This document shows, piece after piece, positions 49,564 to 58,544 of a stretch of DNA of 64,000 nt. The notes under the pieces are model-generated. The model had not been told where the DNA came from. It made no database searches and was given only the letters and a program-made list of their open reading frames with translations. The stretch comes from UBA3871 sp002392265. Its GTDB lineage: Bacteria; Bacillota; Clostridia; Peptostreptococcales; Anaerovoracaceae. Made by a program: the position numbers and the translations under genes. How positions within the stretch are numbered: the stretch's first letter is position 1; each line of letters begins with the position of its first letter. The stretch covers positions 4,200 through 68,199 of the forward strand of contig CAMOGS010000002.1 in the NCBI GenBank assembly GCA_946614255.1, read 5' to 3'.

Positions 49564-50190
49564 ATGAAATTAGTAGATATGAAGGTTACCGATTACCTTG
49601 ACCTTTTAAAGAGTGACGCTCCCGCACCGGGCGGCGGCAGTGTTTCCGCACTTGCGGGTGCACAGGGCGTGGGCCTTTTTATGATGGTTTGCGACCTCAC
49701 TACCGGCAAAGAAAAGTATGCCGCATTTGAAGCAGCATGCAGGGAAGCAAAGGAGAAGGGCGCAAAGCTCTTTACCGCACTGCACGACGGTATCGACAAG
49801 GACACCGACGCATACAACCTCATCGCCGCAGCATTCAAGATGCCAAAGGATACAGACGAGGCAAAGGCAGCGCGCAGCAAGGCTATCGCAGAAGCTACGC
49901 TTACCGCAACTCAGATTCCTTTCGACAACCTCACATATTGCTACGAAGGCCTCAAGATTGCATCAGGGCTCACAGACAAGACAAACCCTAACTGCGCATC
50001 CGACCTCGGCGTTGCAATACTGAACCTCTGGGCAGGCATGCAGGGAACGTGGATGAATGTAAAGATCAACCTCCCGGGTGTAAAGGACGAAGCAAAGAAG
50101 GCTGCATTCCTCGCAGAGGGCGAAAAGATGATGGCAGAGGGCAAAAAAATCGCAGAGGCAAAGTACGAGGAAATCCTCGCAAAGCTCTAA
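49564..50190 (+). CDS. fchA: Methenyltetrahydrofolate cyclohydrolase / formiminotetrahydrofolate cyclodeaminase
   Basis: 208 aa, FTCD_C family. The conserved APAPGGGSVSALAGAQGVGLFMMVCDLT lies near residue 20, with later GLTDKTNPNCASDLGVA. The small all-helical enzyme converts 5-formimino-THF to 5,10-methenyl-THF with ammonia release, or hydrolyses methenyl-THF. With FtcD downstream it disposes of the formimino group of histidine and feeds the one-carbon pool. AAAAGGAGAG precedes the ATG. Codon use is strongly biased, as for hutH. Confidence 0.9.
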   Translation: MKLVDMKVTDYLDLLKSDAPAPGGGSVSALAGAQGVGLFMMVCDLTTGKEKYAAFEAACREAKEKGAKLFTALHDGIDKDTDAYNLIAAAFKMPKDTDEAKAARSKAIAEATLTATQIPFDNLTYCYEGLKIASGLTDKTNPNCASDLGVAILNLWAGMQGTWMNVKINLPGVKDEAKKAAFLAEGEKMMAEGKKIAEAKYEEILAKL

Positions 50191-50278
50191 AAAGCAGAGG
50201 CTATAAATATATTCACATAAACATAAAACAATAAATCTATAAAGATATCACCGCTAAAAGGTAGAAAAGGAGAAAAAA

Positions 50279-51175
50279 ATGGCAGTTATCATCGAATCCA
50301 TTCCTAATATTTCCGAAGGCAGAAGAAAGGACGTAATCGAGGCCTGCGTAGACCAGATCAGAAACACTCCGGGCTGCACTCTTCTCGACTATTCTTCAGA
50401 CCCTAACCACAACAGAACAGTTATCACCTACATGGGCGATATGAAGGGCTGCGAGGAAGCATCCGTAAAGCTTGCAAAGAAGGCAGCCGAGCTGATTGAC
50501 CTCACAAAGCATGAGGGCGAGCACCCAAGAATGGGCGCAGTTGACGTAATGCCTTTCGTTCCTATCAAGGACGTAACAATGGACGAGTGCGTAGAGCTTT
50601 CCAAGAAGGTTGGCGAAAGAATCGCAAAGGAAGCTGACATTCCTGTATTCCTCTATGAAAAGTCCGCATCCGCGCCTCACAGACAGAACCTCGCTGCAAT
50701 CCGTAAGGGTCAGTTCGAGGGTATGGCTGAAAAGGTAAAGGATTCGCAGTGGATTCCTGATTTCGGCGGACAGAGAATCAACGCTACAGCAGGTGTTGTT
50801 GCGGTTGGTGCCCGTCCTGCACTTGTTGCTTACAACATCAACCTCTCAACCTCAGACCTCACTATCGCAAGCAACATCGCAAAGATCATCCGTCGTTCAA
50901 GCGGCGGCCTTGAGGCTGTAAAGGCTCTCGGCGTAATGCTCGAAGACAGAAACATCGCTCAGGTTTCAATCAACATGTGCGACCACAACGCAACTCCACT
51001 CTACAGAGTAACTGAGCTTGTAAAGGCAGAGGCTGCACGTTACGGCGTACACGTAATCGGAACAGAGGTTATCGGACTTTGCCCAATGAAGGCTCTGATT
51101 GACTCCGCAGAATACTATCTCCAGATTGAAGATTTCGATTTCGACAAGCAGGTTATCGAAAATTATCTCATCTAA
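50279..51175 (+). CDS. ftcD: Glutamate formimidoyltransferase
   Basis: 298 aa, equal to the N-terminal half of the bifunctional animal FTCD. Family sequence: SIPNISEGRRKDVIEACVDQI at the start, DYSSDPNHNRTVITYMGD, the active-site region KHEGEHPRMGAVDVMPFVP, and GGLEAVKALGVMLEDRNIAQVSINMCDH. It moves the formimino group of formiminoglutamate to THF, giving glutamate. AAAAGGAG precedes the ATG; a terminator follows. It lies 88 bases behind fchA and completes the route begun by hutH, hutU and hutI. Confidence 0.96.
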   Translation: MAVIIESIPNISEGRRKDVIEACVDQIRNTPGCTLLDYSSDPNHNRTVITYMGDMKGCEEASVKLAKKAAELIDLTKHEGEHPRMGAVDVMPFVPIKDVTMDECVELSKKVGERIAKEADIPVFLYEKSASAPHRQNLAAIRKGQFEGMAEKVKDSQWIPDFGGQRINATAGVVAVGARPALVAYNINLSTSDLTIASNIAKIIRRSSGGLEAVKALGVMLEDRNIAQVSINMCDHNATPLYRVTELVKAEAARYGVHVIGTEVIGLCPMKALIDSAEYYLQIEDFDFDKQVIENYLI

Positions 51176-51193
51176 TAATCATATACTCGAGGA

Positions 51194-51236
51194 AAGACCC
51201 CGCAGCCGTTTTCAGAACGGAAAAGCGGGGCTTTTT
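51194..51236 (+). terminator. Terminator after ftcD
   Basis: CCCCGC / GCGGGG outer arms and CCGTT / AACGG inner arms, followed by CTTTTT. Confidence 0.85.
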
Positions 51237-51384
51237 CAAAATAAAAAAAGGACAAATTAGGTATTTGTTCAAATATTGTTTAAAAAGGCTTAAAAAGAAG
51301 TTAGTGTGCTATAATGCATACGATAAAACGGTTAGAATTTTACCTTTTATAGAGAATCTGTTTTGTACAAATGAGGTGTTTATT

Positions 51385-51585
51385 ATGGCAAACAAAAAAC
51401 TTATGATCAACCCGGCTTGGTGTAAAGGCTGTGGTATCTGCGCCGAGTTTTGTCCAAAGAACGTTTTGGAGATTCAGCGTGAAAAAATCAGAATAGTTGA
51501 CATTGAAAGCTGCATAGGCTGCGGACTTTGCGAACTTCGCTGCCCTGACTATGCAATCTGGGTAGAAGAAAAGGAGGAACAGTAG
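51385..51585 (+). CDS. korD: 2-oxoacid:ferredoxin oxidoreductase, delta (ferredoxin-like) subunit
   Basis: 66 aa with two 4Fe-4S motifs, CKGCGICAEFCPKN and CIGCGLCELRCPD. It carries electrons from the TPP centre to free ferredoxin. The ATG at 51385 follows GAGGTG; the longer open frame from 51265 runs through the promoter, which has an extended -10 (TGCTATAAT at 51307-51315). First gene of a four-gene operon in the order delta-alpha-beta-gamma, one base from korA. Confidence 0.9.
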   Translation: MANKKLMINPAWCKGCGICAEFCPKNVLEIQREKIRIVDIESCIGCGLCELRCPDYAIWVEEKEEQ

Positions 51586-51586
51586 G

Positions 51587-52738
51587 ATGGCAGAACGTTT
51601 TGCATTATTACAGGGCAATGAAGCCTGCGTAGAAGGTGCTATTACCGCCGGAATGAGATTCTACTCCGGTTATCCTATCACACCTTCCACAGAAATCGCT
51701 GAAGGCAGTGCAGTAAGGCTTCCACAGGTGGGCGGCAAGTTCGTTCAGATGGAAGACGAAATCGGCGGAATCGCTGCTGCAATCGGCGCATCGGTAGTCG
51801 GCGCAAAGTCGATGACAGCAACATCCGGTCCGGGATTCTCCTTAAAGCAGGAAAACATCGGTTATGCTGCACTTGCTGAAATTCCGGTAGTAGTTGTTGA
51901 TGTACAGAGATCCGGTCCTTCAACAGGACTTCCTACCAGCCCTTCACAGGGTGATGTGATGCAGGCTCGCTGGGGAACTCACGGAGACCATCCGGTTATC
52001 GCAATTTCACCTTGCTCTGTACAGGATACTTATTTCCAGACAATTCGCTGCTTCAATCTGGCAGAAAAGTACAGAACACCGGTTATTCTCCTGATGGACG
52101 AAATCGTCGGCCACATGAGAGAGGGTATAGAGCTCGTTCCTGCCGAAGAGCTTCCTGAAGAGTTCAAGATTGTAAACAGAGACAACAATATGGTAGACGG
52201 AAAGCCTTATGCTTGCGCAAAGGGCGAATATGTACCTCATCAGCCACCTTTCGGCACAGGTACCCGTTACAACATCACAGGACTTTACTCCAATGAGTAC
52301 GGCTTCCCTACAAACGATAATTCCATCGCTCACGCAAAGGCAACGAGAATCATGGAAAAGATCGAAAAGAATCTTGATGATATCCTCGACTACGAAGAAG
52401 AAAACCTCGACGATGCTACAGTTGCAATCGTTTGCTACGGCGGAACTACCAGAGCAACGATGGAAGCTGTTGCACAGCTCAGAGACCAGGGCGTAAAGGT
52501 CGGCATGTTCAGACCTGTTACCGTATGGCCTTTCCCGGAGCAGAGACTCAAGGAAATCGCAAAGAAGGTAAAGACAGTCCTCGTTGTAGAGCACAACTAC
52601 GGACAGCTCGTAGAAGAAGTTGAAAAAGTCGTAAAGGGCGCCGCTAAAGTAGAGTTCCTCGGAAAGTGGGACGGAACTACCATCACGCCTGCTCAGATCA
52701 TTAACAAGGTCAAGGAGGTAAGCAAGAATGCCAAGTAA
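51587..52738 (+). CDS. korA: 2-oxoacid:ferredoxin oxidoreductase, alpha subunit
   Basis: 383 aa. It shows the family's pyrimidine-binding domain start (GNEACVEGAITAGMRFYSGYPITPSTEIAE) and TSGPGFSLKQENIGYAALAEIPVVVVDVQRSGPSTGLPT. The four-subunit enzyme oxidatively decarboxylates a 2-oxoacid to the acyl-CoA, reducing ferredoxin. 2-Oxoglutarate (from histidine-derived glutamate) is a reasonable substrate, but VOR enzymes for branched-chain oxoacids have the same layout. GGAGG precedes the ATG; the beta gene overlaps by 11 bases. Confidence 0.9.
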   Translation: MAERFALLQGNEACVEGAITAGMRFYSGYPITPSTEIAEGSAVRLPQVGGKFVQMEDEIGGIAAAIGASVVGAKSMTATSGPGFSLKQENIGYAALAEIPVVVVDVQRSGPSTGLPTSPSQGDVMQARWGTHGDHPVIAISPCSVQDTYFQTIRCFNLAEKYRTPVILLMDEIVGHMREGIELVPAEELPEEFKIVNRDNNMVDGKPYACAKGEYVPHQPPFGTGTRYNITGLYSNEYGFPTNDNSIAHAKATRIMEKIEKNLDDILDYEEENLDDATVAIVCYGGTTRATMEAVAQLRDQGVKVGMFRPVTVWPFPEQRLKEIAKKVKTVLVVEHNYGQLVEEVEKVVKGAAKVEFLGKWDGTTITPAQIINKVKEVSKNAK

Positions 52739-53555
52739 ATTAGTAGAAAAATCCTTCCGTATGGAAAACCTGCCTCACATCTGGTGTCCGGGCTGCGGTC
52801 ACGGTATCCTGATGAGAGACGTAGCTCAGGCTATAGAAAACTGCAAGCTCGATCCTGAAAAGGTTGTTATCGTATCCGGTATTGGATGCTCCTCCAGAGC
52901 TGCAGGATACATGAACTTCAATACACTTCATACAGCACACGGTCGCGCAATCGCATATGCAACAGGCATCAAGATGGCAAACCCTGAGCTGAAGGTTATC
53001 GTAATCACAGGTGACGGCGACTGCACAGCAATCGGCGGAAACCATCTGATTCACGCTTGCCGTCGTAACATAGACATGACCGTTGTAGTATTCAACAACA
53101 ACATCTACGGCATGACCGGCGGACAGTATTCACCGACAACACCGACAGGTGAAAAGGGAACAACAGCTCCTTACGGCAACATCGATAACGTATTCGACAT
53201 CGCAGGACTCGCACAGGCAGCAGGCGCTACCTATACAGCAAGAGGTACTGCTTACCATGCAACTCAGACAATCAAGCTCATCGAAAACGGCATCAAGAAC
53301 AACGGCTTCTCCCTGATCGAGGGCGTTTCCGTATGCCCTACATACTACGGCCGCAAGAACAAGAAGGGCAGCGTAGTAAAGATGATGAACTGGCAGAAAG
53401 ACAATGCCATTGACGTTAAGAAGGCAGCAAACATGGACGAAAAGGAGCTCAAGGGCAAGCTCATTATCGGAGAACTTTACAACAATCCAAGCACTACCGG
53501 CGAATACACCGAAAGATATGCTGAGATTATCAAAAAGCTTGGAGGTGACAAATAA
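52728..53555 (+). CDS. korB: 2-oxoacid:ferredoxin oxidoreductase, beta (TPP-binding) subunit
   Basis: 275 aa. The TPP motif runs from GDGDCTAIGGNHLIHACRR to NNNIYGMTGGQYSPTTPTG, and the N-terminal WCPGCGHGILMRDVAQAI is typical. It binds thiamine pyrophosphate and Mg2+ and attacks the 2-oxoacid. AAGGAGG lies inside korA, seven bases before the ATG. The stop overlaps korC (TAATG), so both pairs are translationally coupled. Confidence 0.93.
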   Translation: MPSKLVEKSFRMENLPHIWCPGCGHGILMRDVAQAIENCKLDPEKVVIVSGIGCSSRAAGYMNFNTLHTAHGRAIAYATGIKMANPELKVIVITGDGDCTAIGGNHLIHACRRNIDMTVVVFNNNIYGMTGGQYSPTTPTGEKGTTAPYGNIDNVFDIAGLAQAAGATYTARGTAYHATQTIKLIENGIKNNGFSLIEGVSVCPTYYGRKNKKGSVVKMMNWQKDNAIDVKKAANMDEKELKGKLIIGELYNNPSTTGEYTERYAEIIKKLGGDK

Positions 53556-54106
53556 TGAAAAAGGCAGAATTAAGACTCACCGGTTCCGGTGGACAGGGCG
53601 TTATACTCGCAACAATCATTCTTGCAGAGGCAGGCTTCTTTGACAAAAAGAAGGTTGTTCAGTCACAGTCATACGGCCCTGAAGCAAGAGGCGGAATGTG
53701 TAAGGCAGAAGTCGTAATCGACGATAAGCCTATCACTTACACAAAGGTTGCAGTACCTAATTTCCTCCTGTCACTGACACAGGCAAGCTTTAACCAGTAT
53801 CACGAGACAGTTACGGATGATGCTGTAGTAATGGTTGACCAGACAGTTCAGGTTCCTGAGGATTATCGTAAGTCACACAATGTAATCATGATTCCAATCC
53901 TCGAGACAGCATCGGATGTAATCGGAAATCCAATGTCCGCAAACATCGTAGCCGTTGGAGCTATCAACGAAGCACTCGGACTTTGCACTGAGGAATCCCT
54001 CGAAAAGTCCGTATTATCCCGCATTCCAAAGGGAACAGAAGACCTCAATATCCGCGCTCTTCATGCAGGTATTACACTTGTAAAGGCTTCAAACAATCGC
54101 AATTAA
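53555..54106 (+). CDS. korC: 2-oxoacid:ferredoxin oxidoreductase, gamma subunit
   Basis: 183 aa. The family start RLTGSGGQGVILATIILAEAGFFDKKKVVQSQSYGPEARGGMCKAEVVI is clear, with VGAINEALGLCTEESLEKSV near the end. This subunit forms part of the CoA-binding site. GGAGGTGA precedes the ATG; a hairpin terminator follows. Confidence 0.93.
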   Translation: MKKAELRLTGSGGQGVILATIILAEAGFFDKKKVVQSQSYGPEARGGMCKAEVVIDDKPITYTKVAVPNFLLSLTQASFNQYHETVTDDAVVMVDQTVQVPEDYRKSHNVIMIPILETASDVIGNPMSANIVAVGAINEALGLCTEESLEKSVLSRIPKGTEDLNIRALHAGITLVKASNNRN

Positions 54107-54139
54107 AACAAAACAGAAATCAGATAAAAGGTATGTAGG

Positions 54140-54178
54140 GAGGGTCACTCGGTTCGCAGAGTGACCCTTCACTTTTGT
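54140..54178 (+). terminator. Terminator after korC
   Basis: GGGTCACTC (54142-54150) and GAGTGACCC (54159-54167), followed by a T-rich tract. Confidence 0.85.
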
Positions 54179-54179
54179 C

Positions 54180-54207
54180 TTGAAAGACTACAGTTTTGTG
54201 ATATACT
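54180..54207 (+). promoter_or_regulatory. Promoter of the HD-GYP pair
   Basis: TTGAAA (54180-54185), 16 bases, TATACT (54202-54207), 45 bases before the first HD-GYP gene. Confidence 0.6.
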
Positions 54208-54252
54208 ATAGACAATAGTATCTATCTAAATTTATAATCGCGGAATGGACTC

Positions 54253-55380
54253 ATGAGATTAGTAGCACTAAGAGAATTAAACCCTGAGATGGTTTTGGCG
54301 AGAAGTATTTTCGTCAATGGAAATGTCTACATCAACAAGGGCATGTCGGGACTGGACAAGTACGCGGAAAGATTAGACCGAATAGGTATCGCATGCGTGT
54401 ATGTAGAAGATGAGCTTTCCGAAGCAATCGAGATTCCCGAGAACATTTCAGATGAAACAAGGACAAAGTGCAAGGATGCACTCAGAGACGCATATTCTTC
54501 TATCAGAGAGAATATGGCAATTGACGTGTCCAAAATAGAGGGACCTTTGAATGCACTCATGGAAGATGTGCTTGCAAACAAAGACGTCCAGATAAATCTT
54601 TCGGATATTAATGCCGCAGATGACTATACTTTCGGTCACAGCGTATCAACGGCTGTTTATGCGGCACTCATTGGTATAGATTTGGGATATGGCGAGGTAA
54701 AAATGAAAGAGCTTTGCCTCGGAGCCATACTTCATGATGCGGGAAAGATGCTGATTGACCCGGCAATACTCAAAAAAGAGGGAAAGCTGACGGATGATGA
54801 ATTCAAGGAGATCAGAAGGCATCCGCAGCTGACCTACGATATACTTTCGAGGTGTAAATCCCTGGATGAGGATGTCCGCCTGATTGGCTTGCAGCACCAC
54901 GAGAGAATGGATGGTTCGGGTTATCCGAACAGACTCAGAGGCTACAACATCAGGGCTTTTGGTCGCATTGTCGCTATTGCCGATGTTTACGATGCGCTTT
55001 CTTCAGACAGATGCTATCGCCCAAGATGGCCGAATAATCAGATTCTCGACTATTTGGTAAAGCATTCGGGCAAGGAGTTTGACAACGAAATGGTTGCCAG
55101 CCTGTTAAAGCGTATAGCCGTCTATCCGACAGGCTCGCAGGTACGCCTTTCCGACGGCAGCTACGGTTTGATAGTTCGCCAAAACGAGCAGATGCCGCTT
55201 AGGCCTGTCGTACGTATATTCAAAAATCCTGAAGGTCGTTTCATACCTGTTCAGCAGATTGATTTAATGGAAAGACTTTCGATTACAATAACTGCTTCGC
55301 AGCTGGAAATTCAGCGTGAAGAGCAGGCGCAAAGAGGGTTTACCACATTGAAAAGGGAAATGTGGGGACAGCAAGGTTAG
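54253..55380 (+). CDS. HD-GYP domain protein (putative c-di-GMP phosphodiesterase), paralogue 1
   Basis: 375 aa. The HD-GYP domain covers residues ~120-290: His129 in FGHSVSTAVY, the HD pair in AILHDAGK (161-162), and the full HHERMDGSGYP (215-225), with IVAIADVYDALSSDR following. Members hydrolyse cyclic di-GMP using a metal centre. The N-terminal ~115 residues (RLVALRELNPEMVLARSIF, IGIACVYVEDELSE) form a separate domain without a recognised receiver, and ~85 residues follow the HD-GYP part. No membrane segment. The second gene 21 bases downstream is a paralogue of the whole protein. Confidence 0.9.
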   Translation: MRLVALRELNPEMVLARSIFVNGNVYINKGMSGLDKYAERLDRIGIACVYVEDELSEAIEIPENISDETRTKCKDALRDAYSSIRENMAIDVSKIEGPLNALMEDVLANKDVQINLSDINAADDYTFGHSVSTAVYAALIGIDLGYGEVKMKELCLGAILHDAGKMLIDPAILKKEGKLTDDEFKEIRRHPQLTYDILSRCKSLDEDVRLIGLQHHERMDGSGYPNRLRGYNIRAFGRIVAIADVYDALSSDRCYRPRWPNNQILDYLVKHSGKEFDNEMVASLLKRIAVYPTGSQVRLSDGSYGLIVRQNEQMPLRPVVRIFKNPEGRFIPVQQIDLMERLSITITASQLEIQREEQAQRGFTTLKREMWGQQG

Positions 55381-55401
55381 AAATAACATTAGGAGTAAAA
55401 T

Positions 55402-56499
55402 ATGAGATTGGTATTAACAGAAAATCTTACACCGGAAATGACACTCGCCAGAAACGTGTACAAGATGGGCTGTGTATATCTCAAAGCGGGCCAGCGGAAC
55501 ATCAGCAAGTACAGCGAAAGGCTGAAGGATCTGGGCGTGGACTATGTATATATCCACGACGAAGCATCCGAAGGCATTGAGATTCCGGAGGTTGTATCCG
55601 AAGGAACACGCCACAAGTGTCAGGACGTTCTCAGAGAAACCTTTACAACTATCGAGAACAATTCGCCGATAGATGTAAATATGTTTAAAACTCCGGTTAA
55701 CACGCTGATGAACGAAATCATGTACAACAATGATGTACAGGTCAGCCTGACCGACATTTCGTCAATGGACGAATACACATTTGGACACAGTGTATCGACG
55801 GCTGTATATTCACTGATTATCGGGCAGGAGCTGAAGCTTCCGAAGGAGCAGCTTCAGGAGCTTGCTATGGGAGCTATTCTCCACGATGTTGGAAAGGTCA
55901 GACTCGACAGCAGAGTCCTGTTCAAGGAAACAAAGCTGACCGATGCCGAGTTCGAGCAGATACGCAAGCATCCGGAATACAGCTTTGAAATATTAAAGTA
56001 TTGCCGCAATCTGAGTAACGACGCAAAGATGATCAGCTTTACCCACCACGAAAGACTGGACGGCACGGGATATCCGAGACATTTAAAGGGCGATCAGCTG
56101 CCGCTGTTCAGCCGTATTGTGGCGGTTGCGGATGTATATGACGCTCTTTCGACAAATCGTTGCTATCGTAATGCTTGGCCGGTAAACAAGGTTGTGGATT
56201 TCCTCACAAAGCTTTCGGGCACCGAGCTTGATAACGAGATGGTGGCGGCCCTCATCAAAAAGGTTGCAATCTTCCCGAACGGCACGGAAGTAAAGCTTTC
56301 CGACGGATCGTTTGCCCTGGTTGTCAGCCAGAACGCACAGATGCCGTTTAGGCCTGTAGTCAGAGTTATCAGGGACGCGGACATGATGCCAATTCGTCCG
56401 TACACGATAGACCTGATTAAGGATCTGAATATAACAATAGTTGCATCTCAGATGGAACTTGAAATGGAAGAAGAAGACCAAAAGAAGATCGTTATTTAG
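55402..56499 (+). CDS. HD-GYP domain protein (putative c-di-GMP phosphodiesterase), paralogue 2
   Basis: 365 aa and collinear with its neighbour over its whole length, including the N-terminal domain (RLVLTENLTPEMTLARNVY) and the C-terminal region (LSDGSFALVVSQNAQMPFRPVVRV beside LSDGSYGLIVRQNEQMPLRPVVRI). Catalytic motifs are intact: FGHSVSTAVYSL, AILHDVGK and HHERLDGTGYP. TTAGGAG precedes the ATG. It arose by tandem duplication and appears functional; the pair could form heterodimers or respond to different inputs. Confidence 0.9.
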   Translation: MRLVLTENLTPEMTLARNVYKMGCVYLKAGQRNISKYSERLKDLGVDYVYIHDEASEGIEIPEVVSEGTRHKCQDVLRETFTTIENNSPIDVNMFKTPVNTLMNEIMYNNDVQVSLTDISSMDEYTFGHSVSTAVYSLIIGQELKLPKEQLQELAMGAILHDVGKVRLDSRVLFKETKLTDAEFEQIRKHPEYSFEILKYCRNLSNDAKMISFTHHERLDGTGYPRHLKGDQLPLFSRIVAVADVYDALSTNRCYRNAWPVNKVVDFLTKLSGTELDNEMVAALIKKVAIFPNGTEVKLSDGSFALVVSQNAQMPFRPVVRVIRDADMMPIRPYTIDLIKDLNITIVASQMELEMEEEDQKKIVI

Positions 56500-56519
56500 C
56501 GCTTTGAAAGGAAAAACAT

Positions 56520-57182
56520 ATGGAAGAGAGCAGATTTTCAAACGCGTTTTCGTTAACAGACGAAATCGCAGAAATAATCAGAGAAAGAATCCTTAAAGGC
56601 GAGTACAAAATAGGTGAAAAGATAAAGGAAAATCAGCTGGCTACCGAGCTCAGAGTCAGCCGCACACCTATCAGAGAAGCCTTCAAGCAACTCGAAGAGG
56701 AAGGCCTGATGGAATACATCCCGAATCGCGGATGCTTTGCAAGAGGCTTTACAAAGCAGGACATGGCAGACATATATTCGGTGCGTAAGGCACTCGAGCA
56801 GCTTGCTGTCGAATGGGCTGTCGAAAGAATAACCGAAGAGGAGCTTGAACAGCTTCGCGGTCAGATTGACCTAATGGAGTTTTACACAAAGCGTCAGGAC
56901 ACCAAAAAGGTGCTGGAGCTGAACAATGAGTTCCATCAGACCATATACGGTTCTACGCGCAGCAGATTCCTCTCTCAAATCCTCAGATCATATCAGGACT
57001 ATGTTAATCAGGCGAGAAAAGCTACCGTTTACGGCGAAGAAAACCTCCGCTGCATATTAAACGAGCATCGTGATATAATGAACGCCATCATAGAAAGAGA
57101 TGCAGAAAAAGCTGTAAGTCTGACAGGCCTTCATCTGGACAAGTCGAGAGCTCGTGCAGAAGACCGCTGGAACATCAAGTAA
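56520..57182 (+). CDS. GntR-family transcriptional regulator, FadR/FCD type
   Basis: 220 aa. The winged helix (residues ~12-75: IAEIIRERILKGEYKIGEKIKENQLATELRVSRTPIREAFKQLEEEGLMEYIPNRGCF) is followed by an all-helical FCD effector domain containing FHQTIYGSTRSRFLSQIL and the last-helix HRDIMNAIIERDAEKA, whose Asp/His residues usually bind a metal and a carboxylate ligand. Its position before the shikimate operon suggests local control, but a terminator separates it from aroA. AAAGGAAAA precedes the ATG. Confidence 0.87.
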   Translation: MEESRFSNAFSLTDEIAEIIRERILKGEYKIGEKIKENQLATELRVSRTPIREAFKQLEEEGLMEYIPNRGCFARGFTKQDMADIYSVRKALEQLAVEWAVERITEEELEQLRGQIDLMEFYTKRQDTKKVLELNNEFHQTIYGSTRSRFLSQILRSYQDYVNQARKATVYGEENLRCILNEHRDIMNAIIERDAEKAVSLTGLHLDKSRARAEDRWNIK

Positions 57183-57187
57183 CTAAC

Positions 57188-57215
57188 GGGGGACATACAG
57201 AAGTCCCCTATTTTT
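57188..57215 (+). terminator. Terminator or attenuator between gntR and aroA
   Basis: GGGGAC (57189-57194) and GTCCCC (57203-57208), then TATTTTT. An in-frame ATG for aroA at 57216 comes directly after the T run. Confidence 0.7.
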
Positions 57216-57242
57216 ATGCAGGACTATTTAAAAGGCAAGGCT

Positions 57243-58529
57243 ATGAAGATTAGAATAACACCACATCCCCTGGCGGGAACAATCAGAGCAATTTCATCCA
57301 AATCGGCAACACACAGAGAACTGATTTGTGCAGCGCTTTCTTCCAGAAAGAGCAAGGTTGCATGTACTTCAATTTCCGATGACATTCACGCAACGATAGA
57401 GTGCCTCGAAGCGCTCGGCGCAAAAATAACCGAAAACGACGCCTATCTTTCGGTGCAGCCCATAGACAGGGAGAACCTGCCGAAAATGCCTGTTATGAAT
57501 ACAAAGGCGAGCGGCACTACTCTGCGCTTTATAGTACCGATTATTACGGTTTTAGGCTGCGGCGCGGAAATACACATGGACGAAGGCCTTTCGCACAGAC
57601 CGATGCAGCCGCTGCTGCACTGCCTTTCGGAGCACGGAGGGTCGTTTCACTGGGCTGAGCAAAAGGTTCTGATAATATATCCGCGCCCGGACATTACGGG
57701 TGGTGAGTTTACGATTCCGGGCGATCAGACCAGCCAGTTCATAAGCGGTCTGATGTTCGCTCTCCCGCTGTTAAAGCAGGAGCCCGGAGAAGAAGACCCT
57801 TTCATCACAGTAGTCGGCACCTTTGAGTCGAGAGGCTATGTCGAAATGACCAGAAGTGTGCTCGCAAGGGCAGGTATAGATATGGGAATCAGTGCACGGT
57901 CGCGCGGATGCATCCAGATCAGATTTCAAAGCGATAGGGGCTACAGACGTTATGATGTACCCGAAAAGCTGGAAACAGAGGGCGACTGGTCAAATGCCGC
58001 TTTCTGGATAGTGGGCTCAGTCCTTTCCGGCGGCGACACGATCAAGGTCGAGGGGTTAAACGAAGAAAGCGAGCAGGGCGATGCCTGCATAGAGCGCATG
58101 GCGCGCGAAGTGATATCGGTAGCGCGTGGAAACGCACGCATAGTGGATATCAGAAATATTCCGGATCTGATGCCGGTTCTCGCAGTGCTGTCAGCGTGCA
58201 ACAACTGCGAAACCCTGTTTACGGGCGGAACCAGGCTGAGAATAAAAGAAACCGACAGATTAAAGACGACATCCGCGATGCTGCAAAACTTTGGCATCGA
58301 TGTAGAGGTGACCGAGGAAAATCTGAAGGTAAAAGCTCATGGCAGAAGACTGCACGGAAACTGCACGATAGACTCCTTTGGCGATCACCGTATAGCGATG
58401 AGTGCGGCAATCGGGGCAATATATGCAGACGGACCTGTTATCGTTGAAAGAGCCGAAGCGGTCGCGAAGTCATATCCCGGCTTTTGGGAAGATTATGCGG
58501 CTCTCGGCGGAAAGATAGAATTTTTATAA
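57243..58529 (+). CDS. aroA: 3-phosphoshikimate 1-carboxyvinyltransferase (EPSP synthase)
   Basis: 428 aa, normal length. It joins PEP to shikimate-3-phosphate. Conserved points: the N-terminal SKSATHRELICAALSS, the PEP/phosphate segment TKASGTTLRFIVPII, SQFISGLMFALPLL, and the C-terminal DSFGDHRIAMSAAIG. I choose the ATG at 57243 (AAGG upstream, family-like MKIRITP start) over the one at 57216, which sits on a terminator. First of the aro cluster; 15 bases to aroC. Confidence 0.94.
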   Translation: MKIRITPHPLAGTIRAISSKSATHRELICAALSSRKSKVACTSISDDIHATIECLEALGAKITENDAYLSVQPIDRENLPKMPVMNTKASGTTLRFIVPIITVLGCGAEIHMDEGLSHRPMQPLLHCLSEHGGSFHWAEQKVLIIYPRPDITGGEFTIPGDQTSQFISGLMFALPLLKQEPGEEDPFITVVGTFESRGYVEMTRSVLARAGIDMGISARSRGCIQIRFQSDRGYRRYDVPEKLETEGDWSNAAFWIVGSVLSGGDTIKVEGLNEESEQGDACIERMAREVISVARGNARIVDIRNIPDLMPVLAVLSACNNCETLFTGGTRLRIKETDRLKTTSAMLQNFGIDVEVTEENLKVKAHGRRLHGNCTIDSFGDHRIAMSAAIGAIYADGPVIVERAEAVAKSYPGFWEDYAALGGKIEFL

Positions 58530-58544
58530 CAGACAGGGATTTGA

